A DNA stretch of 64,000 nucleotides from Nonomuraea polychroma (lineage in GTDB: Bacteria > Actinomycetota > Actinomycetes > Streptosporangiales > Streptosporangiaceae). The position numbers and the translations under genes are program-made. The notes under the pieces are model-generated. The model searched no databases and had not been told where the DNA came from. It saw only the letters and a program-made list of their open reading frames with translations. This document shows positions 51,714-60,297 of this stretch, in pieces. How positions within the stretch are numbered: the stretch's first letter is position 1; each line of letters begins with the position of its first letter. Location of the stretch: positions 6,909,501 to 6,973,500 of the forward strand of contig NZ_SAUN01000001.1 in the NCBI RefSeq assembly GCF_004011505.1, read 5' to 3'.

Positions 51714-53360
51714 TTGCATCCTTCGGCCTCAGCACACCTCGACACCTTCGCTCGCGACCACCTGCCCCCCGCCCACCTGTGGCCGACGATCGAGTTCACC
51801 ACGCCGGAGCTGCGGTATCCGGCCCGCCTCAACGCCGCCGCCGAGCTCATCGACGTCCCCGCCTCGACGTACGGGGCCGAGCGGCCGGCGCTGCGGACAC
51901 CGGATGGGGAGACCTGGTCCTACGGCGAGCTGCGCACCCGGGCCAATCAAATCGCCCACGTGCTCGCCGAGGACCTCGGCCTGGTTCCGGGCCAGCGCGT
52001 CATGCTGCGCTCGCCCAACACCCCGTGGACCGTCGCCGCCTGGCTCGGCGTGCTCAAAGCCGGCGGCGTCGTCGTGACCACGATGGCCGCGCTGCGTGCT
52101 CGCGAGATCGCCCCCATCGCGGAACGGACCCGGCCCTCGATCGCGCTGGTGGACCACCGGTACGCCGAAGACGTCCACACCGTTCGCGACACCGTCCTGC
52201 CGTCGCTGACGGTCATCGAGTACGGCGGCACGGGCCGGGAGGATCTCATCACCCGCGCCGCCGCCAAGCCGGGCGAGTTCACCGCTGTGGACACCGCCGC
52301 CGATGACGTGGCGCTCCTCGGACCGACGTCCGGCACCACCGGCACCCCGAAGATCACCATGCACTTCCACCGCGACCTCCTGTCCATCGACAACACCTTC
52401 GGCCGCCATGTGCTGAAGCTGGTCCCGGACGACGTCGTCGCCTGCTCCGCCCCCTTGGCCTTCACCTTCGGCCTCGGCATGCTCGTCGTCTTCCCGCTGC
52501 GGGCGGGCGCCTGCGCCCTGCTGACCGAGGCCGCCACCCCGCCGCAGCTGGCGGAGATCGTCCAGCGGGAGGGCGTCACCGTTCTCGCGACGGCGCCCAC
52601 GGCCTACAAGGCGATCCTTCGAGAAGGGCGGGAACGGCTGCTCGCCGGGCTGCGGACCGCGGTCTCGGCAGGCGAGCACATCCCCCGGGACACGTGGGAG
52701 CAACTACGAGACCGGCTCGGACTCAGGGTCGTCGACGGCATCGGCGCCACCGAGATGTTGCACATCTTCATCTCGGCCGCAGGCGACGACGTCCGCCCCG
52801 GCGCCACGGGGAAGCCCGTGCCGGGTTACCGCGCCGCCGTCCTCGGCCCCGACGGCTCGGAGCTCGGTCCCGGCGAGCCGGGACTGCTGGGCGTGATCGG
52901 CCCCGTCGGCTGCCGCTACCTCGACGACGTACGTCAGAAGAACTATGTGCTCAACGGCTGGAACGTCACCGGCGACATCTTCACCAAGGACGAGGCCGGT
53001 TACTTCTACTATCAGGCGCGTAGCGACAACATGATCGTCTCTTCGGGCTACAACATCGGCGGGCCGGAGGTCGAAGCGGCGATCGACACCCACCCCGATG
53101 TGATCGAGTCGGCCGTCGTCGGCCGGCCCGACGCGGAGCGCGGCTCGGTGGTGTGCGCCTTCGTCGTGCTGCGCGAGGGCGCGACCGGCGACGCCGCCAA
53201 GGCCAAGGAGATCCAGGACCACGTCAAGCAGGTGCTGGCCCCGTTCAAGTACCCGCGCGACGTGCGGTTCTGCGACTCCCTGCCGCGCAACGCGAACGGC
53301 AAGCTGCAGCACTACAGGCTGCGGGAGATCGTCCAGAACGAGCAGGCGGCCCCGGTGTGA
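51714..53360 (+). CDS. Aryl-CoA ligase, benzoate/2-aminobenzoate-CoA ligase type
   Basis: A 548-residue acyl-adenylating CoA ligase. Core motifs: the P-loop TSGTTGTPK near 200, the aromatic-binding CSAPLAFTFGLGMLVVFPLRAG, the ATP-binding GIGATEMLHIFIS, hinge YYQARSDNMIVSSGYNIGG and the catalytic Lys in PRNANGKLQHY. The overall sequence resembles the benzoate-CoA ligase branch that includes 2-aminobenzoate-CoA ligase. Starts at TTG 51714 with GGAAGGA upstream. It should activate the imported aromatic acid (salicylate, anthranilate or a relative) for the hydroxylase at 47 kb. It is the last gene of the plus arm. Confidence 0.94.
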   Translation: MHPSASAHLDTFARDHLPPAHLWPTIEFTTPELRYPARLNAAAELIDVPASTYGAERPALRTPDGETWSYGELRTRANQIAHVLAEDLGLVPGQRVMLRSPNTPWTVAAWLGVLKAGGVVVTTMAALRAREIAPIAERTRPSIALVDHRYAEDVHTVRDTVLPSLTVIEYGGTGREDLITRAAAKPGEFTAVDTAADDVALLGPTSGTTGTPKITMHFHRDLLSIDNTFGRHVLKLVPDDVVACSAPLAFTFGLGMLVVFPLRAGACALLTEAATPPQLAEIVQREGVTVLATAPTAYKAILREGRERLLAGLRTAVSAGEHIPRDTWEQLRDRLGLRVVDGIGATEMLHIFISAAGDDVRPGATGKPVPGYRAAVLGPDGSELGPGEPGLLGVIGPVGCRYLDDVRQKNYVLNGWNVTGDIFTKDEAGYFYYQARSDNMIVSSGYNIGGPEVEAAIDTHPDVIESAVVGRPDAERGSVVCAFVVLREGATGDAAKAKEIQDHVKQVLAPFKYPRDVRFCDSLPRNANGKLQHYRLREIVQNEQAAPV

Positions 53361-53477
53361 CAGGCGCCCGTCGACCTCGGCGTGCCGGTCAGCCCAGCGT
53401 GCCGCCCAGGCGCCCAGGCGCCCAAACGATTCTCGGTAGCGGGCGAGCCGGAGGCCCGCCTCACCACCGGCCCGGTC

Positions 53478-54932
53478 CTACGACTGGGTGCGGGACCACT
53501 GCTGGTGGGTGCCGCTGCCGCAGGCCCACTGCTGGATGTCGGCGCCGTCGGCCGTGGAGGCGTTGGCCACGTCCAGGCACTTGCCGCTGTGACGGGCCCT
53601 GAGCTGGAAGTAGCTGCCCGTGGCCGCCCACTGCCACTGCTGGTTGGCGCCACCACCGCAGGTGTACTGGATGACGTTCGCCCCGTCCGCCGTGGAGCCG
53701 CCGGCCACGTCGAGGCACTTACCGCTGTTCTGGCTGATGAGCCGGTAGTAGCCGCCGCCGACGTCCTGGAACTGCCACTTCTGGTTGGCGCCGCCGTTCC
53801 ACGGATATTGCTTCACCTCGGCGTTGTTCGCCGTCGAAGCACTGACGACGTCCATCACCTTGCCGCTGTGCCGGGCGGTGATCCGGTAGTTGGGGGCGGA
53901 GCCGCTGCCGGTGATGACGCCGGTGGAGGTGTCGATGGTGATCTGGGGATACCAGGTGAGGCTCATGCTGGTGGCGGAGGGGAACGTGATGGGTAGCCAG
54001 ACGTACTGGGAATCGTTCACCGGTCCGCCCCAGGCGCCGGCCCAGCGGTCCCCCATGTAGAGGTAACCCGTGGTCGAGGAGCCCTGGATCGGCAGCACGT
54101 ACGCGGGCTGGGAGCTGAACGTCGTACCGTCGCCGACGTTGGTCCACCCGGTCCACGGGCCGGAGATGCTCGACGCGGTCGCGTACCGTGCCTGGTTCGG
54201 GTTCCACCCCGTCGCCCCTGACGTCAGCAGGAAGTAGACGTTGCCCCGTTTGAACATCGCCGGGGCTTCGCGGTGGGCGTCGTTCCAGAAGTTGCCCACG
54301 AGCGTGCTGACGTTCAGGTAGTCCGGCGTGAGCCGGTAGATGTGCAGGTCGTAGTTCTCGTCCGCCGCCGAGATCATGTAGGCCGTGCCGTTGTCGTTGT
54401 AGAGCGTGATGTCCCTCGACATGTGGCCCAGCGGACGGAAGCTGCCGTGGTAGGTGTAGTTGCCGTCCACGGTCGAGGACGAGGCGACGGCGGCGCGCGC
54501 CTCGCTGTAATTGGATCCGTTCTCCTTGTGCATCCACATGACGAATCTGCCGGTGGAGCTGTTGTAGATGACCTTCGGCCGTTCGATGTTGGCGACGTTG
54601 AGCTCTGCGTGCGACGACTGGGTGAGGACGTTGTTGCGGAATTCCCAGTTCAGCAGGTCCGTGGACCGGTAGACCGACACCGCGCGGAAGGTGTTGTCGG
54701 GGTTGCGGTGCTCACCGAACCAGTAGTAGTAATCGCCTGCCTTCAGTACGCCGCCGCCATGGGCGTGCAGCACATTCCCGCTCGTATCCCGGAACTGGGT
54801 GCCGTTGGTGATGGTCACCGGAGCGGCGTGTGCCGGTGACCCGGCATGGACGGCGACGGTTGCCGCGAGCAGCACTGCGGCCGCGATCGCCCGGAACAGG
54901 CTCATGGCCTTCACCCGTAACCCTGTGGTCAT
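53478..54932 (-). CDS. Secreted GH43-type exo-beta-1,3-galactanase-like enzyme with CBM13
   Basis: A 484-residue exported glycoside hydrolase. A signal peptide (about 10-36) precedes a five-bladed catalytic domain (about 38-340) of the GH43 subfamily 24 type (LHAHGGGVLKAGDYYYWFGEH, NVANIERPKVIYNSSTGRFVMWMHKE, MSRDITLYNDNGTAYMISAADEN, REAPAMFKRGNVYFLLTSG). The C-terminal ricin-type trefoil (CBM13) has three QxW repeats (NQKWQF, NQQWQW, HQQWSR). Family members trim beta-1,3-galactan backbones of type II arabinogalactan. It follows the AbfB-domain gene after 27 bp, forming an arabinogalactan operon. The ATG at 54932 has GGGAGGA upstream. Confidence 0.93.
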   Translation of the reverse strand: MTTGLRVKAMSLFRAIAAAVLLAATVAVHAGSPAHAAPVTITNGTQFRDTSGNVLHAHGGGVLKAGDYYYWFGEHRNPDNTFRAVSVYRSTDLLNWEFRNNVLTQSSHAELNVANIERPKVIYNSSTGRFVMWMHKENGSNYSEARAAVASSSTVDGNYTYHGSFRPLGHMSRDITLYNDNGTAYMISAADENYDLHIYRLTPDYLNVSTLVGNFWNDAHREAPAMFKRGNVYFLLTSGATGWNPNQARYATASSISGPWTGWTNVGDGTTFSSQPAYVLPIQGSSTTGYLYMGDRWAGAWGGPVNDSQYVWLPITFPSATSMSLTWYPQITIDTSTGVITGSGSAPNYRITARHSGKVMDVVSASTANNAEVKQYPWNGGANQKWQFQDVGGGYYRLISQNSGKCLDVAGGSTADGANVIQYTCGGGANQQWQWAATGSYFQLRARHSGKCLDVANASTADGADIQQWACGSGTHQQWSRTQS

Positions 54933-54959
54933 GCTGATCCTCCCTTGGAAGAGCTCGCC

Positions 54960-56351
54960 CTAGTACGTGACCTGGAAGGTGGCGTCCTGCCGGGCTGTCA
55001 GGTCGGAGCCGGCGCTGAGCGGGTCGATGCGGAGCAGGTAGCCGGAGTGCCGGATGTAGCGGTCCGGGTGGTTGTACGAGCGGAACGACGCCCACGCGCC
55101 GTCCGCCAGGCCCGCGGTGCGGTAGAAGGTCGCATCAGCCCGGAACGTCGAGGTGTTGTCGTTCGGATCGAGCCTGAGCGCGTAGCTCGAATGCCGCAGA
55201 TACCGGCCGGGGAAGTTCACCGACTCGAACGACACCCCCGCCGGGTCGGCCAGGCCGGGCACCAGGCGCCATTGCTGGTCGGCCGTCGGATCCATCGGGA
55301 AGGGGTCGATCCGCGCCACGTAGTCAGCGTGCCGCACGTACCGGCCAGGGAAGTTGCTCGACTTGAGCCGATTCCACTGCGGTGTTCCCCAGCGGTTGAT
55401 CAGTGCGGTCTGCTCGGCCGCGGTGATCGGGGTGATGGTGGCGTGCTTGGCGTTGATCGGCGGGGTGTAGGCCCGCTGGTTGAGAGCCGACCAGGCGTTG
55501 CCGTTGACGTTGCTCGACTGCCAGGCGTAGAAGACCGCGTTGGCCGGCGAGAACGAGTCACCCCACAACCAGAACGTGTTGCTGGTGTTCGACTTGACCA
55601 GGATCGGCGCCTCGATCGCGTTGCCCTGCCGCAGCCCGCTGGTCAGCGTGGTGAAGCTGTTCGGCGCCCCCGTGGTCGAGCGCGCGACGTAGAGGTTGCC
55701 GTCGCTGAGGTTCTTGTAGCTCAGGTAGAAGGTGGAGCCGTCCACGAGCACATCACCGTCGAGCACATTGAAGCCCGGGTCGAAGAACACCTGGGGCGTG
55801 CCCATGGTGATGAAGTCTGTCGTGTAGTTGACCATGAACACGTCGCGAGTGCCGTTGTTCGCCGAGTAGATGACCGCGTACTGGTTGCGGGACGGAACCC
55901 AGAAGGCCTGCGGCGCCCACGAATGCGTGTTCATGTCGTGCAGGCGCACCCGGCGGTAGTTAGTGAAACTCGTCAAGTTCACCGAGTCCCACACGTGGAT
56001 GTACTGATTGTTGAGATTGAACACCCGCCCCTTCAGATCCGTCGCGAGCACGACGAACGTGCCATCTTGTTTGCGCAGGATGTACGGGTCTCGCAGACCT
56101 TGCATGCCGGCGGTCGGTGTGGCGACCGGATTGTTCTGGTTCAGCGGCATCCAGTTGAGACCGTCGGAGCTGACAGCCAAATGCAGCGCATAGCTGTCGC
56201 CTGACTGGTTCGGCGACTCCTTGAAGTACCCCATCACGTAGGCCGAGTACGTCGCCGCCGACGCGGACCGCTCGGTGGCGATGGTCACGATGGAGCTCAA
56301 CACGGGCATCAGTAAGGCGACACCCACCACGAGCATTCGGCGCAGGGACAC
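54960..56351 (-). CDS. Secreted GH43-like arabinan-active enzyme with AbfB (CBM42) domain
   Basis: A 463-residue exported protein: signal peptide about 1-32; a five-bladed domain (about 34-300) with the GH43-like DPYILRKQDGTFVVLATDL and SWAPQAFWVPSRNQYAVIYSA blocks; then an AbfB trefoil with three repeats (NFPGRYVRHADYVARID, NFPGRYLRHSSYALRLD, NHPDRYIRHSGYLLRID) that bind arabinofuranose side chains. Activity on arabinan or arabinogalactan side chains is inferred; the exact catalytic acids could not be confirmed by eye. It leads an operon with the GH43/CBM13 gene, behind a sugar-repressor palindrome at 56394. Confidence 0.9.
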   Translation of the reverse strand: MSLRRMLVVGVALLMPVLSSIVTIATERSASAATYSAYVMGYFKESPNQSGDSYALHLAVSSDGLNWMPLNQNNPVATPTAGMQGLRDPYILRKQDGTFVVLATDLKGRVFNLNNQYIHVWDSVNLTSFTNYRRVRLHDMNTHSWAPQAFWVPSRNQYAVIYSANNGTRDVFMVNYTTDFITMGTPQVFFDPGFNVLDGDVLVDGSTFYLSYKNLSDGNLYVARSTTGAPNSFTTLTSGLRQGNAIEAPILVKSNTSNTFWLWGDSFSPANAVFYAWQSSNVNGNAWSALNQRAYTPPINAKHATITPITAAEQTALINRWGTPQWNRLKSSNFPGRYVRHADYVARIDPFPMDPTADQQWRLVPGLADPAGVSFESVNFPGRYLRHSSYALRLDPNDNTSTFRADATFYRTAGLADGAWASFRSYNHPDRYIRHSGYLLRIDPLSAGSDLTARQDATFQVTY

Positions 56352-56663
56352 AGCGGGGACCTTTCTACGAGGGAAAACGGGGGCGAAAGATCAATGTTTG
56401 CGCTAACATCAGATGCCGCATTTATCTGACGTTTCTGACGTGTTTCCGCTGAATGTTCATGGCTGACAGCACGGCTGTCAATACCTGGTCAAGAGATGTA
56501 CGACCGCGCCCTCGTGGCTCCGAAACGCCATGACGACCGCTCTGAGCTGACGAATGTCCCTCCCGACACGGGACACCGGACCCTCACCGCGGGGACCACC
56601 CACGGTGGACTCTTGTTGCCGACACCCGGTGCGACCTGCTCCGGCGAGAAGGAAGAGAATCTG
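56352..56663. other. Intergenic region, divergent promoters
   Basis: 312 bp without a gene. Apart from the operator at 56394 and a purine-rich ribosome-binding site before 56664, I see no further feature. Confidence 0.5.
56394..56409. promoter_or_regulatory. LacI/arabinose-repressor-type operator
   Basis: ATGTTTGCGCTAACAT is one mismatched pair away from the perfect palindrome ATGTTAGCGCTAACAT, a form widely seen before actinobacterial hemicellulase genes. It lies about 43 bp upstream of the arabinan/arabinogalactan operon. Confidence 0.6.
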
Positions 56664-57083
56664 ATGTCCCACACCACGCTCCCCGCATCGGCTCTGCCCG
56701 TCCACGACCAACCCACCCCCCGGACGGTCCCCGTCTCGCGGCGGCTCGCAGTCGTGGGCCTCGTCGGGGGCGCGCTCCTCAACGGCGCCGAGTCCATCGG
56801 GATGCGACTGTTGCTGCCCGCGCAGCCTGCGACAGGAGCGGCGAAGCTGCAGGCGATCGCCGACACCGGCATGACGTATGCGGTGCTCGTCACACTCGGC
56901 ACGCTCGCGATTCCGTTCATGATCATCGGCTTTCTGGCCCTGACCCACCTGCTGGCGCAACGCGCGCCGCGCACCGGCCGCGTCGCCGTCACGTTGCTGC
57001 TCACCGGCATGTTCGGCTTCTTCGGCAGGCACGTGCTGTCCCTGGCGCAAGTGCCGCTGAGCCAGAGCGCGTGTCCGCGGTGA
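56664..57083 (+). pseudogene. Truncated multi-helix membrane protein
   Basis: From the ATG at 56664 (GAAGGAAGAG site) a 139-residue product begins with a disordered leader, then shows three or four hydrophobic segments (LAVVGLVGGALLNGAESIGM, YAVLVTLGTLAIPFMIIGFLALTHLL, VAVTLLLTGMFGFFGRHVLSLAQVPL) and ends abruptly at SQSACPR. Related actinobacterial membrane proteins are usually longer. Immediately downstream, in another frame, comes the 3' part of a LuxR-type regulator without its receiver domain, so a deletion appears to have joined two genes here. Function unknown. Confidence 0.55.
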
Positions 57084-57402
57084 TACCCCGAAAGCTGGGC
57101 TTCGTGCCCTCGCGGCGGTGGCGGCAGGCGAGGCCGTCTACGGACCGCACGTCGCGCGACGGCTGAAGGCGTTCTTCACCGCCGGCGCGGGCATGGCGGC
57201 CAAGCCGTTCCCCGAGCTGTCCGACGGGGAGCGCGAGGTGCTGAGGCTTGTCGCGGCCGGGCTGGGCAACCAGGCCATCGCCCAGCGGCTGCATTTGTCG
57301 GAGAAGACCGTCCGCAATCGGGTCAGCACCATCTTCACCAAGCTCGACGTGGCCAACCGGGCCGAGGCGATCGTCAAGGCCCGCCAGGGCGGACTGAACT
57401 GA
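57082..57402 (+). pseudogene. NarL/LuxR response-regulator C-terminal remnant
   Basis: About 105 residues remain: a linker (LRALAAVAAGEAVYGPHVARRL) and a complete LuxR helix-turn-helix (ELSDGEREVLRLVAAGLGNQAIAQRL, SEKTVRNRVSTIFTKLDVANRAEAIVKAR). The receiver domain that should precede the linker (GYLLK-type) is absent; instead the sequence abuts the broken membrane-protein gene, overlapping it by 2 bp. GTG at 57118 could start a DNA-binding-only protein, but no ribosome-binding site is visible. Likely a deletion remnant. Confidence 0.65.
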
Positions 57403-57462
57403 GCCGTGAGCCCACTGTTACAAGTGGGATTGCAGTGACTTCCAAGTCCTGCTCGCGATCAT

Positions 57463-57490
57463 GGTCTCTTTCCAGACAGAGAAAGGGACC
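57463..57490 (+). promoter_or_regulatory. Hairpin that can mask the ribosome-binding site of the next gene
   Basis: 57463-57472 (GGTCTCTTTC) pairs with 57481-57490 (GAAAGGGACC): ten pairs with one G:U wobble and an 8-nt loop. The 3' arm contains AAAGGG, the apparent Shine-Dalgarno for the ATG at 57493. Confidence 0.5.
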
Positions 57491-57492
57491 CC

Positions 57493-59319
57493 ATGAAGAG
57501 GACAGCGTTGCTGCTGGGCATTGCGATGCTCAGTGGCCTGCTGGCCGCTCCTCCAGCTCTCGCCGCGCCCGCGATGAAGACGGCGGTGGCGCAGGTCAAG
57601 GCAAGCCCCGCCAAGCGTTCCGGCGCCTGCCCCACCACGGTCGGCTTCTCCGCCGTGGTCGCGGCCAAGGGCAAGGGCACCGTTCGCTACCGGTGGGTGC
57701 GCGGTGACGGCAGCAAGGGCGCGATCAAGAGCTTCCGCGTCAACGGCGCGCGCAAGGTGGTGGTACGGGATCGGCAGACGTTCGACCGCACGACGTCCGG
57801 CTGGCAGGCGGTCGAGGTCCTCGGTAAGCGGGGGTTGTCGAGCAAGGCCCGGTTCACGGTCGCGTGTGAGGGACCCTCCCGGGTGTGGGACTCTTCCCAC
57901 ACGCTGCCCGCCGCCGCCACAGGCCGGCCGCTGGTGTCCGCCGCCGATGTCGACGTCAGCCCGGCGACCCACAACGGCGCCTGCCCGACGACGGTGACGT
58001 TCACCGGGACCATCCAGGTGTCGCGGACCCCGGCCAAGGTCGACTACCAGTGGATCGACAGCACCACCGGGGAGGGACGTCCCGAGTCTCTGTACTTCGC
58101 CGCCGGCGGCCCGCGCGTCCGCCAGGTCACGCTGCCGCTCAGCGTGGGGAGCTCCATGAGCGGCTGGAAGGCCATCCACATCCTCAGCGCGGGCGGCCAC
58201 GACTCCGGGCGGGCCACGTACAAGGTGACCTGCAAGCCGGGCCCGACACCGACGCCGACCGGCACACCCACCCCGACCGGCACCGCCACCCCGACGGGCA
58301 CCCCCACGCCGACCGGCACCCCCACCCCCACAGGCACGCCGACGACGACGCCTACGGGCCAGCCCGGTCAGAAGCCGACGCCGCAGATCGTCAGCCTCCT
58401 GCCCGGCGACTACGAGGGCAGCTGCGCGGAGCCCATCGCGTACGAGGCCACGGGCACCATCAACCTCCCCGCCGGAGCGGCGCAGAAGGTCACCTTCTGG
58501 TGGCTGCTGGACGGCGTGAAGTGGCGGGAGCACACCGTGGACTTCCCGGCGAGCGACCAGCCCCGTTCCCAGTACACCTCCGCCATCTGGCAGATCACCG
58601 CCGATGGCGGCCACAGCGTGGGTCTGCTCGCCCAGGGCGGTCCGTCCGAGCCCGCCGAGCGGCGGTTCACCGTCACGTGCGAGGCCGAGCCCGAGCCCGC
58701 CAAGGTGGTCATGCACGACGTGCTCACCCCGGTCTACCAGGGCGACTGCACCTCCTACTACGCGCTCAGCGCCAGTGCGAGGGTCGTGTCCGACCGGGAC
58801 ACCGAGGTCAGCTACCGTGTCGTGGTCGACGGCAAGCCCGGTGTGACCAGGACTCAAAAGCTCCTGGCGGGGCGTCTCCTGTCCCTCTACGACTTCTGGT
58901 ACGACTGGACGAAGACGACCAAGACCGGCACCGTCCGCATCGAACTGCTCAACCACAACAAGGTGGCCAAGGAAGCGCCTTACAGCCGCACATGCTGGAC
59001 GCAGACTCCCGAGCCGGGCACGGTGCGGTTCGGCAGCTTCCGCCCGATGGCCTACTACGGCGACTGCGCCGACGCGCCGTACCCCACCGCGCACGCCACG
59101 CTGCTCGCCGCCGCGGGAACGGAGATCTCGTACCGGTGGGTCATCGACGGCAAGCCGCAGGACACGGTCACGAGCAAGACCGGGGAGGCCGGGTTCCTGC
59201 AGGCGCAGGCCTACCACTGGACCCGGAACCCGAAGACGGACGGCGTCGTCCGGCTCGAGGTGCTGAACCACAACAAGCCCGCCATGGAAGCCGCCTACCC
59301 GGTGCACTGCCAGAGGTGA
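57493..59319 (+). CDS. Secreted five-repeat protein with Pro-Thr linker
   Basis: A 608-residue exported protein I do not recognise. Signal peptide about 1-24. Five Ig-like beta modules of about 90-110 residues each begin with a conserved G(A/S/D)C near the start (GACPTTVGFSA, GACPTTVTFTG, GSCAEPIAYEA, GDCTSYYALSA, GDCADAPYPTA) and end in a single Cys (FTVAC, YKVTC, FTVTC, YSRTC, YPVHC), so each likely has one disulphide. Modules 2 and 3 are joined by a PTPTGT-rich linker (about 251-290), as in cell-wall-tethered or multidomain exported proteins. No catalytic motif; adhesion or ligand binding is plausible. Flanked by gene remnants on both sides. Confidence 0.85.
   Translation: MKRTALLLGIAMLSGLLAAPPALAAPAMKTAVAQVKASPAKRSGACPTTVGFSAVVAAKGKGTVRYRWVRGDGSKGAIKSFRVNGARKVVVRDRQTFDRTTSGWQAVEVLGKRGLSSKARFTVACEGPSRVWDSSHTLPAAATGRPLVSAADVDVSPATHNGACPTTVTFTGTIQVSRTPAKVDYQWIDSTTGEGRPESLYFAAGGPRVRQVTLPLSVGSSMSGWKAIHILSAGGHDSGRATYKVTCKPGPTPTPTGTPTPTGTATPTGTPTPTGTPTPTGTPTTTPTGQPGQKPTPQIVSLLPGDYEGSCAEPIAYEATGTINLPAGAAQKVTFWWLLDGVKWREHTVDFPASDQPRSQYTSAIWQITADGGHSVGLLAQGGPSEPAERRFTVTCEAEPEPAKVVMHDVLTPVYQGDCTSYYALSASARVVSDRDTEVSYRVVVDGKPGVTRTQKLLAGRLLSLYDFWYDWTKTTKTGTVRIELLNHNKVAKEAPYSRTCWTQTPEPGTVRFGSFRPMAYYGDCADAPYPTAHATLLAAAGTEISYRWVIDGKPQDTVTSKTGEAGFLQAQAYHWTRNPKTDGVVRLEVLNHNKPAMEAAYPVHCQR
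58243..58360 (+). repeat. 18-bp tandem repeat coding Pro-Thr-Gly linker
   Basis: Imperfect tandem units of about 18 bp coding PTPTGT, degenerating at the 3' end into PTTTPTG. A low-complexity linker within the five-module secreted protein, liable to length variation. Confidence 0.8.
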
Positions 59320-59325
59320 CGTGAG

Positions 59326-59359
59326 GTGTACGCCGGTGATCCGCCCCACCGGCGTACAC
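59326..59359. terminator. Strong bidirectional hairpin terminator
   Basis: Perfect 13-bp stem GTGTACGCCGGTG/CACCGGCGTACAC (59326-59338 with 59347-59359), 8-nt loop, between convergent genes ending at 59319 and 59375. Confidence 0.8.
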
Positions 59360-59374
59360 ATCGTCGCTGCGACC

Positions 59375-60297
59375 TCACGGCTGTCCCACGAACAGGTGGG
59401 ACAGCCGCTCGCTGAGCTCGGCGTAGGAGCCCTCTGCGGCCACGCGGCCTTCCTCCAGGAGCACGATGTGGTCGGCTCGGCGGATGGTGGACAGGCGGTG
59501 CGCGATGACGAGCGTGGCCCGGCCGGCGGCCGCTTCCTGGAGCGCCTCGACGAGCCGGGCCTCGTTGTCGGTGTCGAGGTTGGCCACGGCCTCGTCCAGC
59601 ACGAGCACCGGCGCCCCTGTGGCGAGCGCCCGGGCCACGGCCACCCTGGCCCGCTGGCCGCCGGAGAGCGTCACCCCCCGCTCGCCGACCACGAGCTCCG
59701 GGTCGATGGCGAGCTGGGCGACGCGCAGAGCGCTCGCCACGTCCGCGCCGGGGGCGCCTAACCGTACGTTCTGCTCGATCGTGCCGGCGAACAGGTGCAC
59801 GTCCTGCGGCACCACCGTGACGTGCCGGTGCAGGTCCGCGATGCGGGGCAGCGGCACACCGCCCACCAGGATGCGCCCGCCGTCCGGGTCCCAGTAGCGC
59901 AGCAGCAGCGACACACACGTGGACTTGCCCGCACCGGAGGCGCCGACCAGGGCGACGGTCTTGCCGTACGGCACGCGGAAGGACACCCCGCGCAGCACTT
60001 CGGGCCCGTCGGGCGTGTACCGGAAGCGCACGTCCTCGAAGACCACCTCCGGCCGGTCGGCCACCTCCAGGACCTCTCGTGGCGCGGGCACGTTGGCCGG
60101 CGCGGTGACCAGCGTGTGCACCCGATCAGCCGCCGCGCGCAACGTGCCGTACTCCTTCAGCAGCAGCGCCACCTGCGCCGCCGGACCGAGCGAGCTGGCC
60201 GCCAGCACCATGGCCACCGGCGCGTCCGCCGGAGCCCGGATCACCGTGGCGACCAGCAGCAGCGTCCCGGCCGCCGCGACGGCGATGAGCAGATCGG
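59375..60297 (-). pseudogene. ABC exporter 3' half (last helix plus ATPase domain), truncated
   Basis: The frame holds only the final membrane region ([50 protein letters not shown]) and an intact nucleotide-binding domain: Walker [11 protein letters not shown]-loop [12 protein letters not shown], signature [15 protein letters not shown], Walker [13 protein letters not shown] and H-loop VIAHRLSTI. The first five helices are missing; at about 60297 the sequence joins, out of frame, the ATPase domain of a second exporter gene. It therefore cannot form a transporter. Such paired half-exporters usually work as heterodimers. Confidence 0.75.

Noticed and set aside
58243-58360. Possible CRISPR or intergenic satellite
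   Set aside because: The 18-bp units lie in frame inside a gene and code a Pro-Thr linker; no spacers.
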